A stretch of 35,257 nucleotides of DNA from Thermodesulfovibrio sp. (GTDB lineage Bacteria; Nitrospirota; Thermodesulfovibrionia; Thermodesulfovibrionales; Dissulfurispiraceae): the NCBI GenBank assembly GCA_013824325.1, contig PNNP01000003.1:1-35257 (forward strand), in the 5' to 3' direction. The notes under the pieces are model-generated. The model had not been told where the DNA came from and searched no databases. It was given only the letters and a program-made list of their open reading frames with translations. This document shows positions 1 through 8,935 of this stretch, piece after piece. Position numbers and translations under genes: made by a program. The stretch's first letter is position 1. Each line of letters starts with the position of its first letter.

Positions 1-1140
1 GATTTTACCATCATGAATAAGTTCAATCACAGTCACTTCTGGCGGGGAGAGAAAGCGAATAGGAGGACCCCATGTTCCTGCACCCCTGTTTACATAAAGG
101 AGACTATTATTGGATTTCAGCATCCCCGCATGCTTTGGATAGTAAAATTTTGTAATTAGACTAAAAGGGAAAAGCTGGCCCTTATGAACATGCCCTGAAA
201 GCTGCAAATCAAAAAGCCCGACAGCGTCACTGTCAATTAAAGGCCTGTGTTTAAGCAACAGGGTAAATCTTTCACGCGGTAATTTTGACAGAAGCTCCTT
301 TTCAGAGATGTTTTTATAATCACCAATGGATTTTCCCCTCGGGTCATCAACGCCTGCGATATTGATTAAATCAGGAATGCTCAATCCCTCCGCCCTTAAA
401 ACAGTAAAGCCGGCACGCTTCATAAAATCAATTGACTGGTCTATTCCGGCAATAAACTCATGATTTCCTGTTATGGCGAATTTGCCATATCTGGGTTTGA
501 TTTCATGGAAGAGTTCTGTGAGCCCGTCAAGTTGATTAATCTGTCCGTCAATAAGATCTCCTGTTGATACGAAAATATCAGGGTCTGCTTTTTTAACCTG
601 TTCGAGGATGTTTTTTAAATGCTCCTCTCTTATAATGAGTCCGAGATGGACATCGGAAATCTGTACAATCCTTAATCTGCCGGTTTCTTTCGGGAGTTTT
701 GGAGTCTTGATAGTAATATGTTCTATTTGCACATTCTTCGCCTCAAAATAACCATAGAAGGCTATACATAGTGACAGCGCAAGAGGTATCCAGAAAGAGA
801 TTTTTGATGAAATATTCAAATGGGCAAAATCTTTTCTGAATATGAAGCCTGCTAATTTCAGAATCAGACGATAAAGGTCAGTTAAAATTGAAGCAGAAAA
901 GAACAGAAGAATAATCCCCATCCATGTATATCCGATAAATGACAGCAGCCGGGCAAGAAGTTCAAATTCGTTTTTCTCTAATACACGGATAATGACCGGA
1001 GCTAAAACCATCGGTATCATAAAGAAGATTATGCATATACCGGTTATTTTCCCGAACTTAAAGGCAGCCCTTGCTTTCAGGAATGCGTAAAGATGCATTC
1101 CGCCATAAGTCAGGAAGAACGTTATAAAGAAGAGTCTCAT
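1..1140 (-). CDS. Membrane-anchored metallophosphoesterase, C-terminus cut off by window edge
   Basis: Minus-strand frame open from ATG at 1140 to the window start; translation has hydrophobic N-terminal segments then ...RIVQISDVHLGLI..., ...VSTGDLIDG..., ...ITGNHEF..., ...LSGHVHKGQLFP..., the calcineurin-like phosphoesterase motifs (D-x-H, GD, GNHE, GHxH). Confidence 0.9.
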   Translation of the reverse strand, partial: MRLFFITFFLTYGGMHLYAFLKARAAFKFGKITGICIIFFMIPMVLAPVIIRVLEKNEFELLARLLSFIGYTWMGIILLFFSASILTDLYRLILKLAGFIFRKDFAHLNISSKISFWIPLALSLCIAFYGYFEAKNVQIEHITIKTPKLPKETGRLRIVQISDVHLGLIIREEHLKNILEQVKKADPDIFVSTGDLIDGQINQLDGLTELFHEIKPRYGKFAITGNHEFIAGIDQSIDFMKRAGFTVLRAEGLSIPDLINIAGVDDPRGKSIGDYKNISEKELLSKLPRERFTLLLKHRPLIDSDAVGLFDLQLSGHVHKGQLFPFSLITKFYYPKHAGMLKSNNSLLYVNRGAGTWGPPIRFLSPPEVTVIELIHDGKI

Positions 1141-1221
1141 TTAATTATATTCCTTTGATGGACCATGCACCGAAAAACACGATGAAATGGCTATTAAGAA
1201 AAGGCCTGCTTGCACTTGTGT

Positions 1222-2172
1222 TTAATCTATGGGTATTTCATCTCTGAGGTTTTCGTAAAATTGTCTGAGGTTGGGAAGCTTCTTTGCGGCCATGGCCTTC
1301 ATCCCACTTCTGGGATGTTCGTTCAGGATACCCGTAATCATATATGGAATATGGTAACCCCACTCTATCTTTGCCTTCGTGAGGATGAATATCTCCTGAA
1401 TGATCTCGATAATAGGCCTTATATCGAACTTGGGGTTCTTGAGGAATGAGAGCAAAAGTTCAAGAGGGCAGTTGCCTGCGCCTCTGCCCATTCCATAAAT
1501 CGTTGCATCGAGACGGTTTATCCCTGCGATAATCCCCTCTATCGTATTTGCAAAGGCGAGCTGCTGATTATTGTGGGTATGTATGCCGAGTTCCTTTCCA
1601 GGGAGCGCATCAAAGTATTTCTTTGCGAGAAAGTGAATCTGCTCTGAATACATCGCACCAAAGCTGTCGACAAGATAGATAATCGGCACATCGCTTTTTG
1701 AAATGTCATCGAGCGCCTCATCGAGATCCTTTTCAAGAACCTTTGAGACCGCCATAATGTTTATAGTCGTCTCATAGCCCTTCTCCATGCAGTAATGGGC
1801 AAGGCTGATCGCTTTATCAATCTCTTTCACATAGCACGCTATTCTGATCATATCGAGGATGCTGGCGCTCTTTTGGGGTATGTCTTCGTGGTCGATTCTG
1901 CCTATATCCGCCATGGCAGACAATTTCAGTTTCTTTTCGAAGCCGCCGACAATTCTTTTTAAGTCATCTTCGGAACAGAACTTCCAAGCGCCGTTTTCGC
2001 TCCGGGAAAAGTATTTTTCCGAAGACTTATAACCTATCTCCATATAGTCAACGCCCGACTGTGAGAGAGCGATAAAGACCTTTCTTACGAAATCATCACT
2101 GAACTGCCATTGGTTGATTAAGCCGCCATCCCTAACTGTACAATCAAGGATCTTTATCTGAGGACGAAACAT
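1222..2172 (-). CDS. HMGL-like / 4-hydroxy-2-oxovalerate aldolase-like protein
   Basis: ILDCTVRDGGLINQWQF N-terminus, ...ELGIHTHNNQQLAFANT..., ...GMGRGAGNCPLE...: DRE-TIM/HMGL aldolase metal-site motifs. Confidence 0.8.
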   Translation of the reverse strand: MFRPQIKILDCTVRDGGLINQWQFSDDFVRKVFIALSQSGVDYMEIGYKSSEKYFSRSENGAWKFCSEDDLKRIVGGFEKKLKLSAMADIGRIDHEDIPQKSASILDMIRIACYVKEIDKAISLAHYCMEKGYETTINIMAVSKVLEKDLDEALDDISKSDVPIIYLVDSFGAMYSEQIHFLAKKYFDALPGKELGIHTHNNQQLAFANTIEGIIAGINRLDATIYGMGRGAGNCPLELLLSFLKNPKFDIRPIIEIIQEIFILTKAKIEWGYHIPYMITGILNEHPRSGMKAMAAKKLPNLRQFYENLRDEIPID

Positions 2173-2242
2173 TTTGTGATACCTCCCCCCAAATTATTAC
2201 CTGCACGCTTCTTGCATAAAGGAATCCAAAATTATACACGAT

Positions 2243-2911
2243 TTACTGTTTTAATGTGAAGTTGGCATTTGTCCGGGCAAAATCTTCAACCTTCCTGACA
2301 AAACTTCTCGATAGCGCGGCAATAGAATTCCAGTCTCCTGCTGCCACAAGATCGCGCCTAATTATGGCTGTCCCGATGAGTAGCCCTGCAGCATCGGCAG
2401 AGAGGTATTTTAAGATATTATCGAGAGTCACCCCGCCGCAGAGCATATATCTCACAAATGGCAGCGGGCCTCTGATTGCTTTTAGAAAATCAATGCCGCC
2501 GATTTCGACGAAGGGAAAAAGTTTTATGATATCTCCACCCGCTTTATACGCCCTGTAAATTTCTGTCGGCGTGCACGCGCCGGGAATCGAAAGGGCACCT
2601 TCCTTTTTCGTGAACTTCACTACTTCTTCGTCAAAATTTGGACTCACAATATAGGATGCTCCAGCCTTAAGGGCATTTTTCACATCATCAACGCTCAGAA
2701 CCGTGCCAGCACCGACAGTGACCTTTCCGTCTCTGCTTAATCGTTTTATAACCTCGTCAGCCCCTGGCACCGAGAAGGTAATCTCTATGAACCCGATTCC
2801 CCCTTCTATGCAGGCTGTCGCGGCATTATAGGCACTTTCAGGGGTTTCGGTGCGGACCGCAACCATCAATTGATGTCTCTTTAGGTTTTCTATAAGACTC
2901 TCTATGTGTGT
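2243..2911 (-). CDS. eda: KDPG/KHG aldolase (2-dehydro-3-deoxyphosphogluconate aldolase family); track ORF extends to 2956
   Basis: MVAVRTETPESAYNAATACIEGGIGFIEITFSVPGA..., TVGAGTVLSVDDV, ASYIVSPNFD, IPGACTPTEIYRA, IKLFPF: class I KDPG aldolase signature. Start at MTHIESL (2911) looks more likely than the upstream start. Confidence 0.9.
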   Translation of the reverse strand, partial: THIESLIENLKRHQLMVAVRTETPESAYNAATACIEGGIGFIEITFSVPGADEVIKRLSRDGKVTVGAGTVLSVDDVKNALKAGASYIVSPNFDEEVVKFTKKEGALSIPGACTPTEIYRAYKAGGDIIKLFPFVEIGGIDFLKAIRGPLPFVRYMLCGGVTLDNILKYLSADAAGLLIGTAIIRRDLVAAGDWNSIAALSRSFVRKVEDFARTNANFTLKQ

Positions 2912-3108
2912 CATAGATCCTCCATAAAAATCACTTTGCAACCTCACGCCATCCATTTGTCCTTTCTTTTATCTTTAAAATTATCTCTATTCGCATGAAC
3001 AATTTATACCAGAGGATTTAAGTATTGTCAAGAATTTTAAAATAAAAAAAGTTTTAGTGTGATCATATCTGCTGCGAGTTATATTCTTTGAGTGTGGTAT
3101 CATTTAAT

Positions 3109-3561
3109 ATGACCTTTGAAGTGCTGGATATATCAGGCGACATTGGAATTAAGGCATCGGGAAAAACCTGTGAGGAAGCCTTTGTGAATGCAGGCATGGG
3201 AATGTATAGCCTGATAACGGATATTGGAAAGATTAAAGATGAAAAGCGTATGGAAATAGAAGTTAAGGCAGATTCGCCTGAAAGCCTGCTTGTTCGCTAT
3301 CTTAATGAACTGATATTTCAGTTTGATGCTTATGGTTTTATCGGAAGGGGGATTAAGATCTTAGATTTAAGATTGATGATTTCTAATTTAAAAACTGAAA
3401 TCTCCAATCAGCAATCCTCAATTAAACTAAAAGTATTTGGTGAGGAATTTGATTCAGACAGGCATGAGCAAGGATTACTCGTAAAAGCTGCCACATATCA
3501 CAACATCAAAATTGAAAAGAGAAATGATGAATGTATAATCGAGGTCATATTTGATATATAA
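3109..3561 (+). CDS. Archease (RtcB cofactor protein)
   Basis: DISGDIGIKASGKTCEEAFVNAGMGMYSLITD...ESLLVRYLNELIFQFD...KAATYHNIKIEK...: archease family pattern; directly upstream of rtcB. Track ORF starts at TTG 3088; ATG 3109 preferred. Confidence 0.88.
   Translation: MTFEVLDISGDIGIKASGKTCEEAFVNAGMGMYSLITDIGKIKDEKRMEIEVKADSPESLLVRYLNELIFQFDAYGFIGRGIKILDLRLMISNLKTEISNQQSSIKLKVFGEEFDSDRHEQGLLVKAATYHNIKIEKRNDECIIEVIFDI
3361..3422. repeat. Inverted pair of AATC-type heptanucleotide arrays inside archease
   Basis: Right arm CTGAAAT CTCCAAT CAGCAAT CCTCAAT (3395-3422). Left arm on the opposite strand reads AAATTAG AAATCAT CAATCTT AAATCTA. Confidence 0.75.
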
Positions 3562-3572
3562 GGAGGTGAAGT

Positions 3573-5018
3573 ATGTCGCTTGAAAAGCTTAAAAGAATAG
3601 ATGAAAACAGACTTGAAGTCCCGAAAGACTATAAAGAAGGCATGAGGACGAACGGCATTATATATGTTGACAGTATTCTGGAAAAAGAACTTGAATCAGG
3701 CTCTATTGAGCAGGTTGCAAATGTTGCCACACTTCCGGGCATTGTCGGCGCTTCAATGGCAATGCCTGATGTGCATACTGGTTACGGTTTTCCGATTGGC
3801 GGCGTTGCCGCATTTGATTTAAAAGAAGGAATCATATCCCCTGGCGGAGTCGGCTATGACATAAACTGCGGAGTAAGACTTTTAAGAAGCAATCTCAAAA
3901 AATCTTTTGTGCTTCTTAGAATAAAAGAGCTTATTGATGTTTTGTATAACAATATACCATCAGGTGTCGGTTCAAAAGGGAAAATCAGGCTCGGTCCGGA
4001 TGATGAAGAAAAAGTGCTTTTAAAAGGGGCGCGGTGGGCTGTTGATAAGGGATTTGGTGATGCATCAGACCTTGAGAGGATTGAATCAGGCGGATGTATG
4101 GATGGAGCAGACCCGTCTATAATAAGCAGTAAGGCTTATGAAAGGGGAAGGGCGCAGCAGGGCACGCTCGGCTCAGGCAACCATTTTCTCGAGGTTCAGT
4201 ATGTTGATGAGATTTACGATGAAAAGACTGCAAATGCACTCGGTCTTTTTAAAGACCATATAACAGTGATGATACACACAGGCTCAAGGGGATTTGGACA
4301 TCAGGTATGCACGGATTTTCTTGAGGTCATGAGCAGGGCTGTCCGGAAATATGGTATTGTTCTGCCTGACAGGGAGCTTGCCTGCGCTCCGTTTAACAGC
4401 TCTGAGGCAAAAGATTATTTTGCTTCAATGAAAGCTGCTGCCAACTATGCATGGGCTAACAGACAGTGTCTCATGCACTGGACGCGTGAGGTTTTTATGT
4501 CGGTGTTTAAAATACCGCCTTCTGAATTAGGACTGACGCTTATTTATGATGTTGCGCATAACATAGCAAAGATAGAAGAGCATATCGTCAACGGACAGAA
4601 GAAAAAATTGGTAGTTCACAGAAAAGGCAGCACAAGGGCTTTTCCGCCGGGACATCCTGAGCTTCCTGCAGTATACAAGAATCTCGGACAGCCGGTGCTC
4701 ATACCCGGAGATATGGGCAGGGCTTCTTTTGTGCTTATCGGAACAGAAAAGGCTATGAAGGAAACATTCGGCTCCACATGTCATGGAGCAGGCAGGGTAA
4801 TGTCAAGACATCAGGCAATCAGACAGGCAAAGGGCCGTGCTATCTGGCGTGAAATGGAAGATATGGGAATCATTGTCAGGGCTGCAGGGAGGGAAACACT
4901 CGCTGAAGAGATGTCAGAGGCGTATAAGGATATATCAAATGTAGTTGATGTTGTGCACAATGCAGGGATTTCAAAAAAGGTTGCAAAGCTCAAGCCCATA
5001 GGTGTTATAAAAGGATAA
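3573..5018 (+). CDS. rtcB: RNA-splicing ligase RtcB
   Basis: MPDVHTGYGFPIGGVAAFD, GGVGYDINCGVR, GTLGSGNHFLEVQ, IHTGSRGFGHQVC, DVAHNIAKIEEH, HRKGSTRAFPPGH, GSTCHGAGRVMSR. Confidence 0.97.
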   Translation: MSLEKLKRIDENRLEVPKDYKEGMRTNGIIYVDSILEKELESGSIEQVANVATLPGIVGASMAMPDVHTGYGFPIGGVAAFDLKEGIISPGGVGYDINCGVRLLRSNLKKSFVLLRIKELIDVLYNNIPSGVGSKGKIRLGPDDEEKVLLKGARWAVDKGFGDASDLERIESGGCMDGADPSIISSKAYERGRAQQGTLGSGNHFLEVQYVDEIYDEKTANALGLFKDHITVMIHTGSRGFGHQVCTDFLEVMSRAVRKYGIVLPDRELACAPFNSSEAKDYFASMKAAANYAWANRQCLMHWTREVFMSVFKIPPSELGLTLIYDVAHNIAKIEEHIVNGQKKKLVVHRKGSTRAFPPGHPELPAVYKNLGQPVLIPGDMGRASFVLIGTEKAMKETFGSTCHGAGRVMSRHQAIRQAKGRAIWREMEDMGIIVRAAGRETLAEEMSEAYKDISNVVDVVHNAGISKKVAKLKPIGVIKG

Positions 5019-5828
5019 ATGAAAAAAAATAAACTCAGAATCGGCAGAATACCTTATGCAAATCTATTCCCGATTTTTTATACACTCGAAACAGAGTTTG
5101 ACTGCTCATCTTATGAATTTGCAGAAGGCGTTCCATCAAAACTAAACAGAATGCTTAATAATGGTGAGGTTGACCTCAGTCCTTCGTCATCCATTGAGTA
5201 TCTGAGAAATCCCTCTCTTTACAGGTACATTGACGGCATCTCTATAAGTTCAAGGGGGCCTGTCGGAAGCATCTTTCTTTTCAGCACCAAACCCATTGCA
5301 GATTTAAATGATTGCACTGTATATGTTTCGTCGCAATCAGCGACATCTATAGGTCTTCTTCATGTTATTCTGAATAAATTTTATGGACTCAACTGCAGTC
5401 TGCAATCTCTAAATAAACCTGAGGATTCCGGCAAGGAGACGTTTCTTTTGATAGGCGACGATGCCATCAGACTTGGCAGTCAGAAACCACAGCAAAAGGG
5501 AAAGTTAATTTATGATTTGGGTGAAATCTGGTATAAACACACAGGCTTGCCGTTTGTATTTGCACTCTGGATTGTACGCAGGGAACTTTACGGAGAAAAG
5601 GATTACAGGCATGGATTATTTAATAAATTTACAAAAGACCTGAGCAGGGCTAAAGACATTGCCCTCAGGAATTTACCGGAGATTGCAAAACACTCACCTA
5701 TGAAGAGATTCATGTCCGAGGGCGATATAATTTCCTACTGGAATAAACTTGATTATGAGCTGTCTGATGAACATAAGAAGGGTCTCGAACTTTTTAATAA
5801 ATATCTGAAAGAACTCTCCTATTTTTAA
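5019..5828 (+). CDS. mqnA: Menaquinone biosynthesis protein MqnA (chorismate dehydratase)
   Basis: RIGRIPYANLFPIFYTLE, GVPSKLNRMLNNGEVDLSPSSSIEYL, ...LIGDDAIRL...YDLGEIWYKHTGLPFVFALW. Confidence 0.92.
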   Translation: MKKNKLRIGRIPYANLFPIFYTLETEFDCSSYEFAEGVPSKLNRMLNNGEVDLSPSSSIEYLRNPSLYRYIDGISISSRGPVGSIFLFSTKPIADLNDCTVYVSSQSATSIGLLHVILNKFYGLNCSLQSLNKPEDSGKETFLLIGDDAIRLGSQKPQQKGKLIYDLGEIWYKHTGLPFVFALWIVRRELYGEKDYRHGLFNKFTKDLSRAKDIALRNLPEIAKHSPMKRFMSEGDIISYWNKLDYELSDEHKKGLELFNKYLKELSYF

Positions 5829-5896
5829 AATCCTATTTCATCTTTCATCTTGAGATTTTTAATTCAAGACTGTTAATATATATGTCAAATTTTAAA

Positions 5897-5982
5897 AGTA
5901 AATGAGTAAATGGGTAAATGAGCTTGAGAGCAAATGAACAGGCGGTGTACGAACAAAATTGCTTTTGTTTAACTCATTAACT
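5897..5982. repeat. Octanucleotide array with inverted partner, mqnA-yajC intergenic region
   Basis: AGTAAATG AGTAAATG GGTAAATG AGCTTGAG AGCAAATG (5897-5936); GTTTAACT CATTAACT (5967-5982) is the inverted counterpart. Confidence 0.7.
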
Positions 5983-6018
5983 CTTATGCGCATCAATTTA
6001 ATTTATGGGAGGTGTTGA

Positions 6019-6375
6019 ATGTTGTTATTTCTATTAAATTTAGTTCCGGATGTGTATGCCATGGGTCCTTCTCCACAGGGCGGCGGAAATGCAGGCGGTG
6101 CTTCAGGCTTTATTGGAAGCCTTCTTCCTTTGATACTGATTTTTGTCATCTTTTATTTTCTTCTCATAAGACCCCAGCAGAAAAAGTCTAAAGAGCACAG
6201 GCAGATGCTTGAGAACATTAAAAAGGGTGATAAGGTCGTAACAGCAGGCGGAATCTACGGCGTTGTTGAAAGTGTGGGCAACAATACTGTCGTTCTCAAG
6301 ATATCTGAAAACGTAAAAGTTAAATTTTCCAAAGGGCATATTGCTGCTATTAGACCTGCATCAGACGAGGATTAA
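6019..6375 (+). CDS. yajC: Preprotein translocase subunit YajC
   Basis: Single TM then FYFLLIRPQQKKSKEHRQMLENIKKGDKVVTAGGIYGVV; upstream of secD. Confidence 0.97.
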   Translation: MLLFLLNLVPDVYAMGPSPQGGGNAGGASGFIGSLLPLILIFVIFYFLLIRPQQKKSKEHRQMLENIKKGDKVVTAGGIYGVVESVGNNTVVLKISENVKVKFSKGHIAAIRPASDED

Positions 6376-6393
6376 CGGAGAGACAATCAGCAG

Positions 6394-8016
6394 ATGAAAA
6401 AAGACATATTGTGGAGGGTAATACTTATAGCTGCGACTGTAATCGCTGCTGCAATGTTTTTCCTGCCTAATACTCCAATATTTCAAAGCATGCCTGAATG
6501 GTGGAAGAAGAATATGCCCAATAAGGGCATAGTCCTCGGACTTGACCTTCAGGGAGGACTGCACATTGTCTTTGAGGTTGAAGGAGACAAGGCTGTTGAA
6601 ATCGCTACCGAAAGGATAGCATCTTCTTTGACAGGCGTGTTTGAACGGAAAAAGATTCAGGCAGTTGTCAAAAGGGATGGATTGTTTGTGACTATTACAC
6701 CTGCGAATATGGATGTGAAAAAAGCAGTAGAGGATGCATATCCCATATTGACGCTTGCTGACAGCAAGGATGCCTTAAAATATAAAATCTCTTCAAAGGA
6801 AATGCAGAGGATTAAGGATACAGCATCAGACCAGGTTCTTGAGGTTATTAGAAACAGGATAGACCAGTTCGGCGTTGCAGAGCCGACAATCCACAGGCAG
6901 GCTGAAAACGAGATTGTTGTGCAACTGCCAGGCATAAAAGACCCCAAAAGGGCTGTGGAGATAATAGGCAAGACTGCATTGCTGGAATTTAAGCTCGTTG
7001 ATGACGAAGCATCTCTTGCAGCAGAGTTGCCTGCTTCAATAATTCAGGGAGAAGAATCGCAGGCAATCGAGAGATTCAGGAACAAAATTCCTGAAGGAGA
7101 TGAGATATTATTTCAAAGGATTGTAAACAAAGAAACAGGTGTGGTTACGAAAAGGCCTATGCTTCTTAAAAAAGAGACATTGCTTACCGGCGACCTTTTA
7201 GCAGAAGCAAGGGTGAATATTGACCAGAGGTTTAATGAACCTTATGTCTCGGTAACGTTTAATAGCGCCGGCGCAAAGATATTTGAAGACATAACAGGAA
7301 AGAATGTAAAGAAAAGGCTTGCCATAATCCTTGACGGGAATATCTATTCTGCGCCTGCAATACAGGAGAAAATAGGCGGAGGGAATGCCCAGATAACGGG
7401 CGGTTTTACAATGGATGAGTCAAAAGACCTCGCTATAATATTGAGGGCTGGTGCACTTCCTGCGCCCATCAAGACGCTTCAGAATGTGACAGTCGGCCCC
7501 TCGCTTGGAAGGGATTCCATTGAAGCAGGAAAGCTGGCAGGAATTATCGGCACAATCCTTGTGGTTGCATTCATGATTTTTTACTACAGACTTTCGGGCA
7601 TCATAGCTGATTTTGCATTGGCATTGAACATAATACTTCTTCTCGGCGCAATGGCGTCCCTTAACGCAACGCTCACACTGCCGGGTATCGCGGGAATAAT
7701 ACTTGCGATAGGCATGGCTGTTGACTCCAATGTCCTTATGTTCGAAAGGATGAGGGAGGAATTAAGGACCGGCAAGACCCCGAGGGCTGCTGTTGACGGA
7801 GGATATAAAAAGGCATTCTGGACAATATTTGATTCCCATGTAACAACGCTTATAACTGCTGCAGTGCTGTTCCAGTTCGGCACCGGACCGATAAAAGGTT
7901 TTGCAGTTACATTGAGCCTTGGCGTTGCAATAAATCTTTTCACAGCATTGATAGGTACAAAGACCGTCTTTGACGTTATGCAGTCAGGAAGGGAAGTAAA
8001 GAGGTTGAGCATATGA
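6394..8016 (+). CDS. secD: Protein translocase subunit SecD
   Basis: [19 protein letters not shown]..., [51 protein letters not shown]. Confidence 0.98.
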   Translation: MKKDILWRVILIAATVIAAAMFFLPNTPIFQSMPEWWKKNMPNKGIVLGLDLQGGLHIVFEVEGDKAVEIATERIASSLTGVFERKKIQAVVKRDGLFVTITPANMDVKKAVEDAYPILTLADSKDALKYKISSKEMQRIKDTASDQVLEVIRNRIDQFGVAEPTIHRQAENEIVVQLPGIKDPKRAVEIIGKTALLEFKLVDDEASLAAELPASIIQGEESQAIERFRNKIPEGDEILFQRIVNKETGVVTKRPMLLKKETLLTGDLLAEARVNIDQRFNEPYVSVTFNSAGAKIFEDITGKNVKKRLAIILDGNIYSAPAIQEKIGGGNAQITGGFTMDESKDLAIILRAGALPAPIKTLQNVTVGPSLGRDSIEAGKLAGIIGTILVVAFMIFYYRLSGIIADFALALNIILLLGAMASLNATLTLPGIAGIILAIGMAVDSNVLMFERMREELRTGKTPRAAVDGGYKKAFWTIFDSHVTTLITAAVLFQFGTGPIKGFAVTLSLGVAINLFTALIGTKTVFDVMQSGREVKRLSI

Positions 8017-8924
8017 TAGAGCTTATAAAGAACACAAAAATAGACTTCATGGGTAAAAAGATTTATGCCTTTATCATTTCCGGCATATTATCACTGATCG
8101 GCATCTTTGCCATGGTTCAGATAGGTCTCGGTCATGCAAATTTAGGTGTTGATTTTGCAGGAGGCACGGCAGTTCAGATTAAATTTACCCAGTCCGTTAA
8201 TCTTCATGAAGTGAGGGTTGCATTGGAAGGAGGCGGACTGAAAGATTTTGACCTTCAGGACCTTCCAACAGAAAACAAGGTTTTGATAAGGGTAAAGAAG
8301 CAGGAAGAGAAGCTCGGCGGTTTTTCAGATAAGATAACACAGATTCTTTCTCAGAAGTTTTCTGACAAAAAGCCTGTGATTGATTCCACAACAGAGATAG
8401 GGCCCAAGGTCGGTGCAAGATTAAAGCAGGATGCACTCTGGGCGATTCTTCTTGCGGTAGCCGGAATATTGATATATATTGCATGGAGATTCCAGATAAG
8501 ATTCGGAATCGGAGCCACCATTGCTACATTCCATGATGTGCTTGCAGTACTGGGAATTTTTTATATTTTGAACAAAGAGATAAATCTGATACTTGTGAGT
8601 GCGTTGCTTACCATTGCCGGATACTCACTTACAGATACTGTAGTGGTTTTTGACAGGGTGAGAGAAAACTTAAAAAAGTTCCTCAAGGAGCCGATAAACA
8701 GCGTTGTTAACAGAAGCATCAATGAAGTTCTTTCCAGAACCATCGTAACATCATTGACTGTTTTCCTTACTGCACTTGCCCTTTTCTTATTTGGCGGAGA
8801 GGTAATACATGACTTTGCACTTGCCATGTTAATCGGAGTTGTTGTCGGCACATATTCGTCTGTTTTTGTAGCGAGTCCTATTGTTATACTTCTTGGCAAA
8901 AAATCAGTAATAAGTAAAAAGTGA
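8013..8924 (+). CDS. secF: Protein translocase subunit SecF
   Basis: [54 protein letters not shown]; overlaps secD stop. Confidence 0.98.
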   Translation: MIELIKNTKIDFMGKKIYAFIISGILSLIGIFAMVQIGLGHANLGVDFAGGTAVQIKFTQSVNLHEVRVALEGGGLKDFDLQDLPTENKVLIRVKKQEEKLGGFSDKITQILSQKFSDKKPVIDSTTEIGPKVGARLKQDALWAILLAVAGILIYIAWRFQIRFGIGATIATFHDVLAVLGIFYILNKEINLILVSALLTIAGYSLTDTVVVFDRVRENLKKFLKEPINSVVNRSINEVLSRTIVTSLTVFLTALALFLFGGEVIHDFALAMLIGVVVGTYSSVFVASPIVILLGKKSVISKK

Positions 8925-8933
8925 GAAACTGAG
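8906..8933 (+). repeat. Heptanucleotide array across the secF stop codon
   Basis: AGTAATA AGTAAAA AGTGAGA AACTGAG; the secF TGA lies in unit 3. Confidence 0.6.
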
Positions 8934-8935
8934 CG

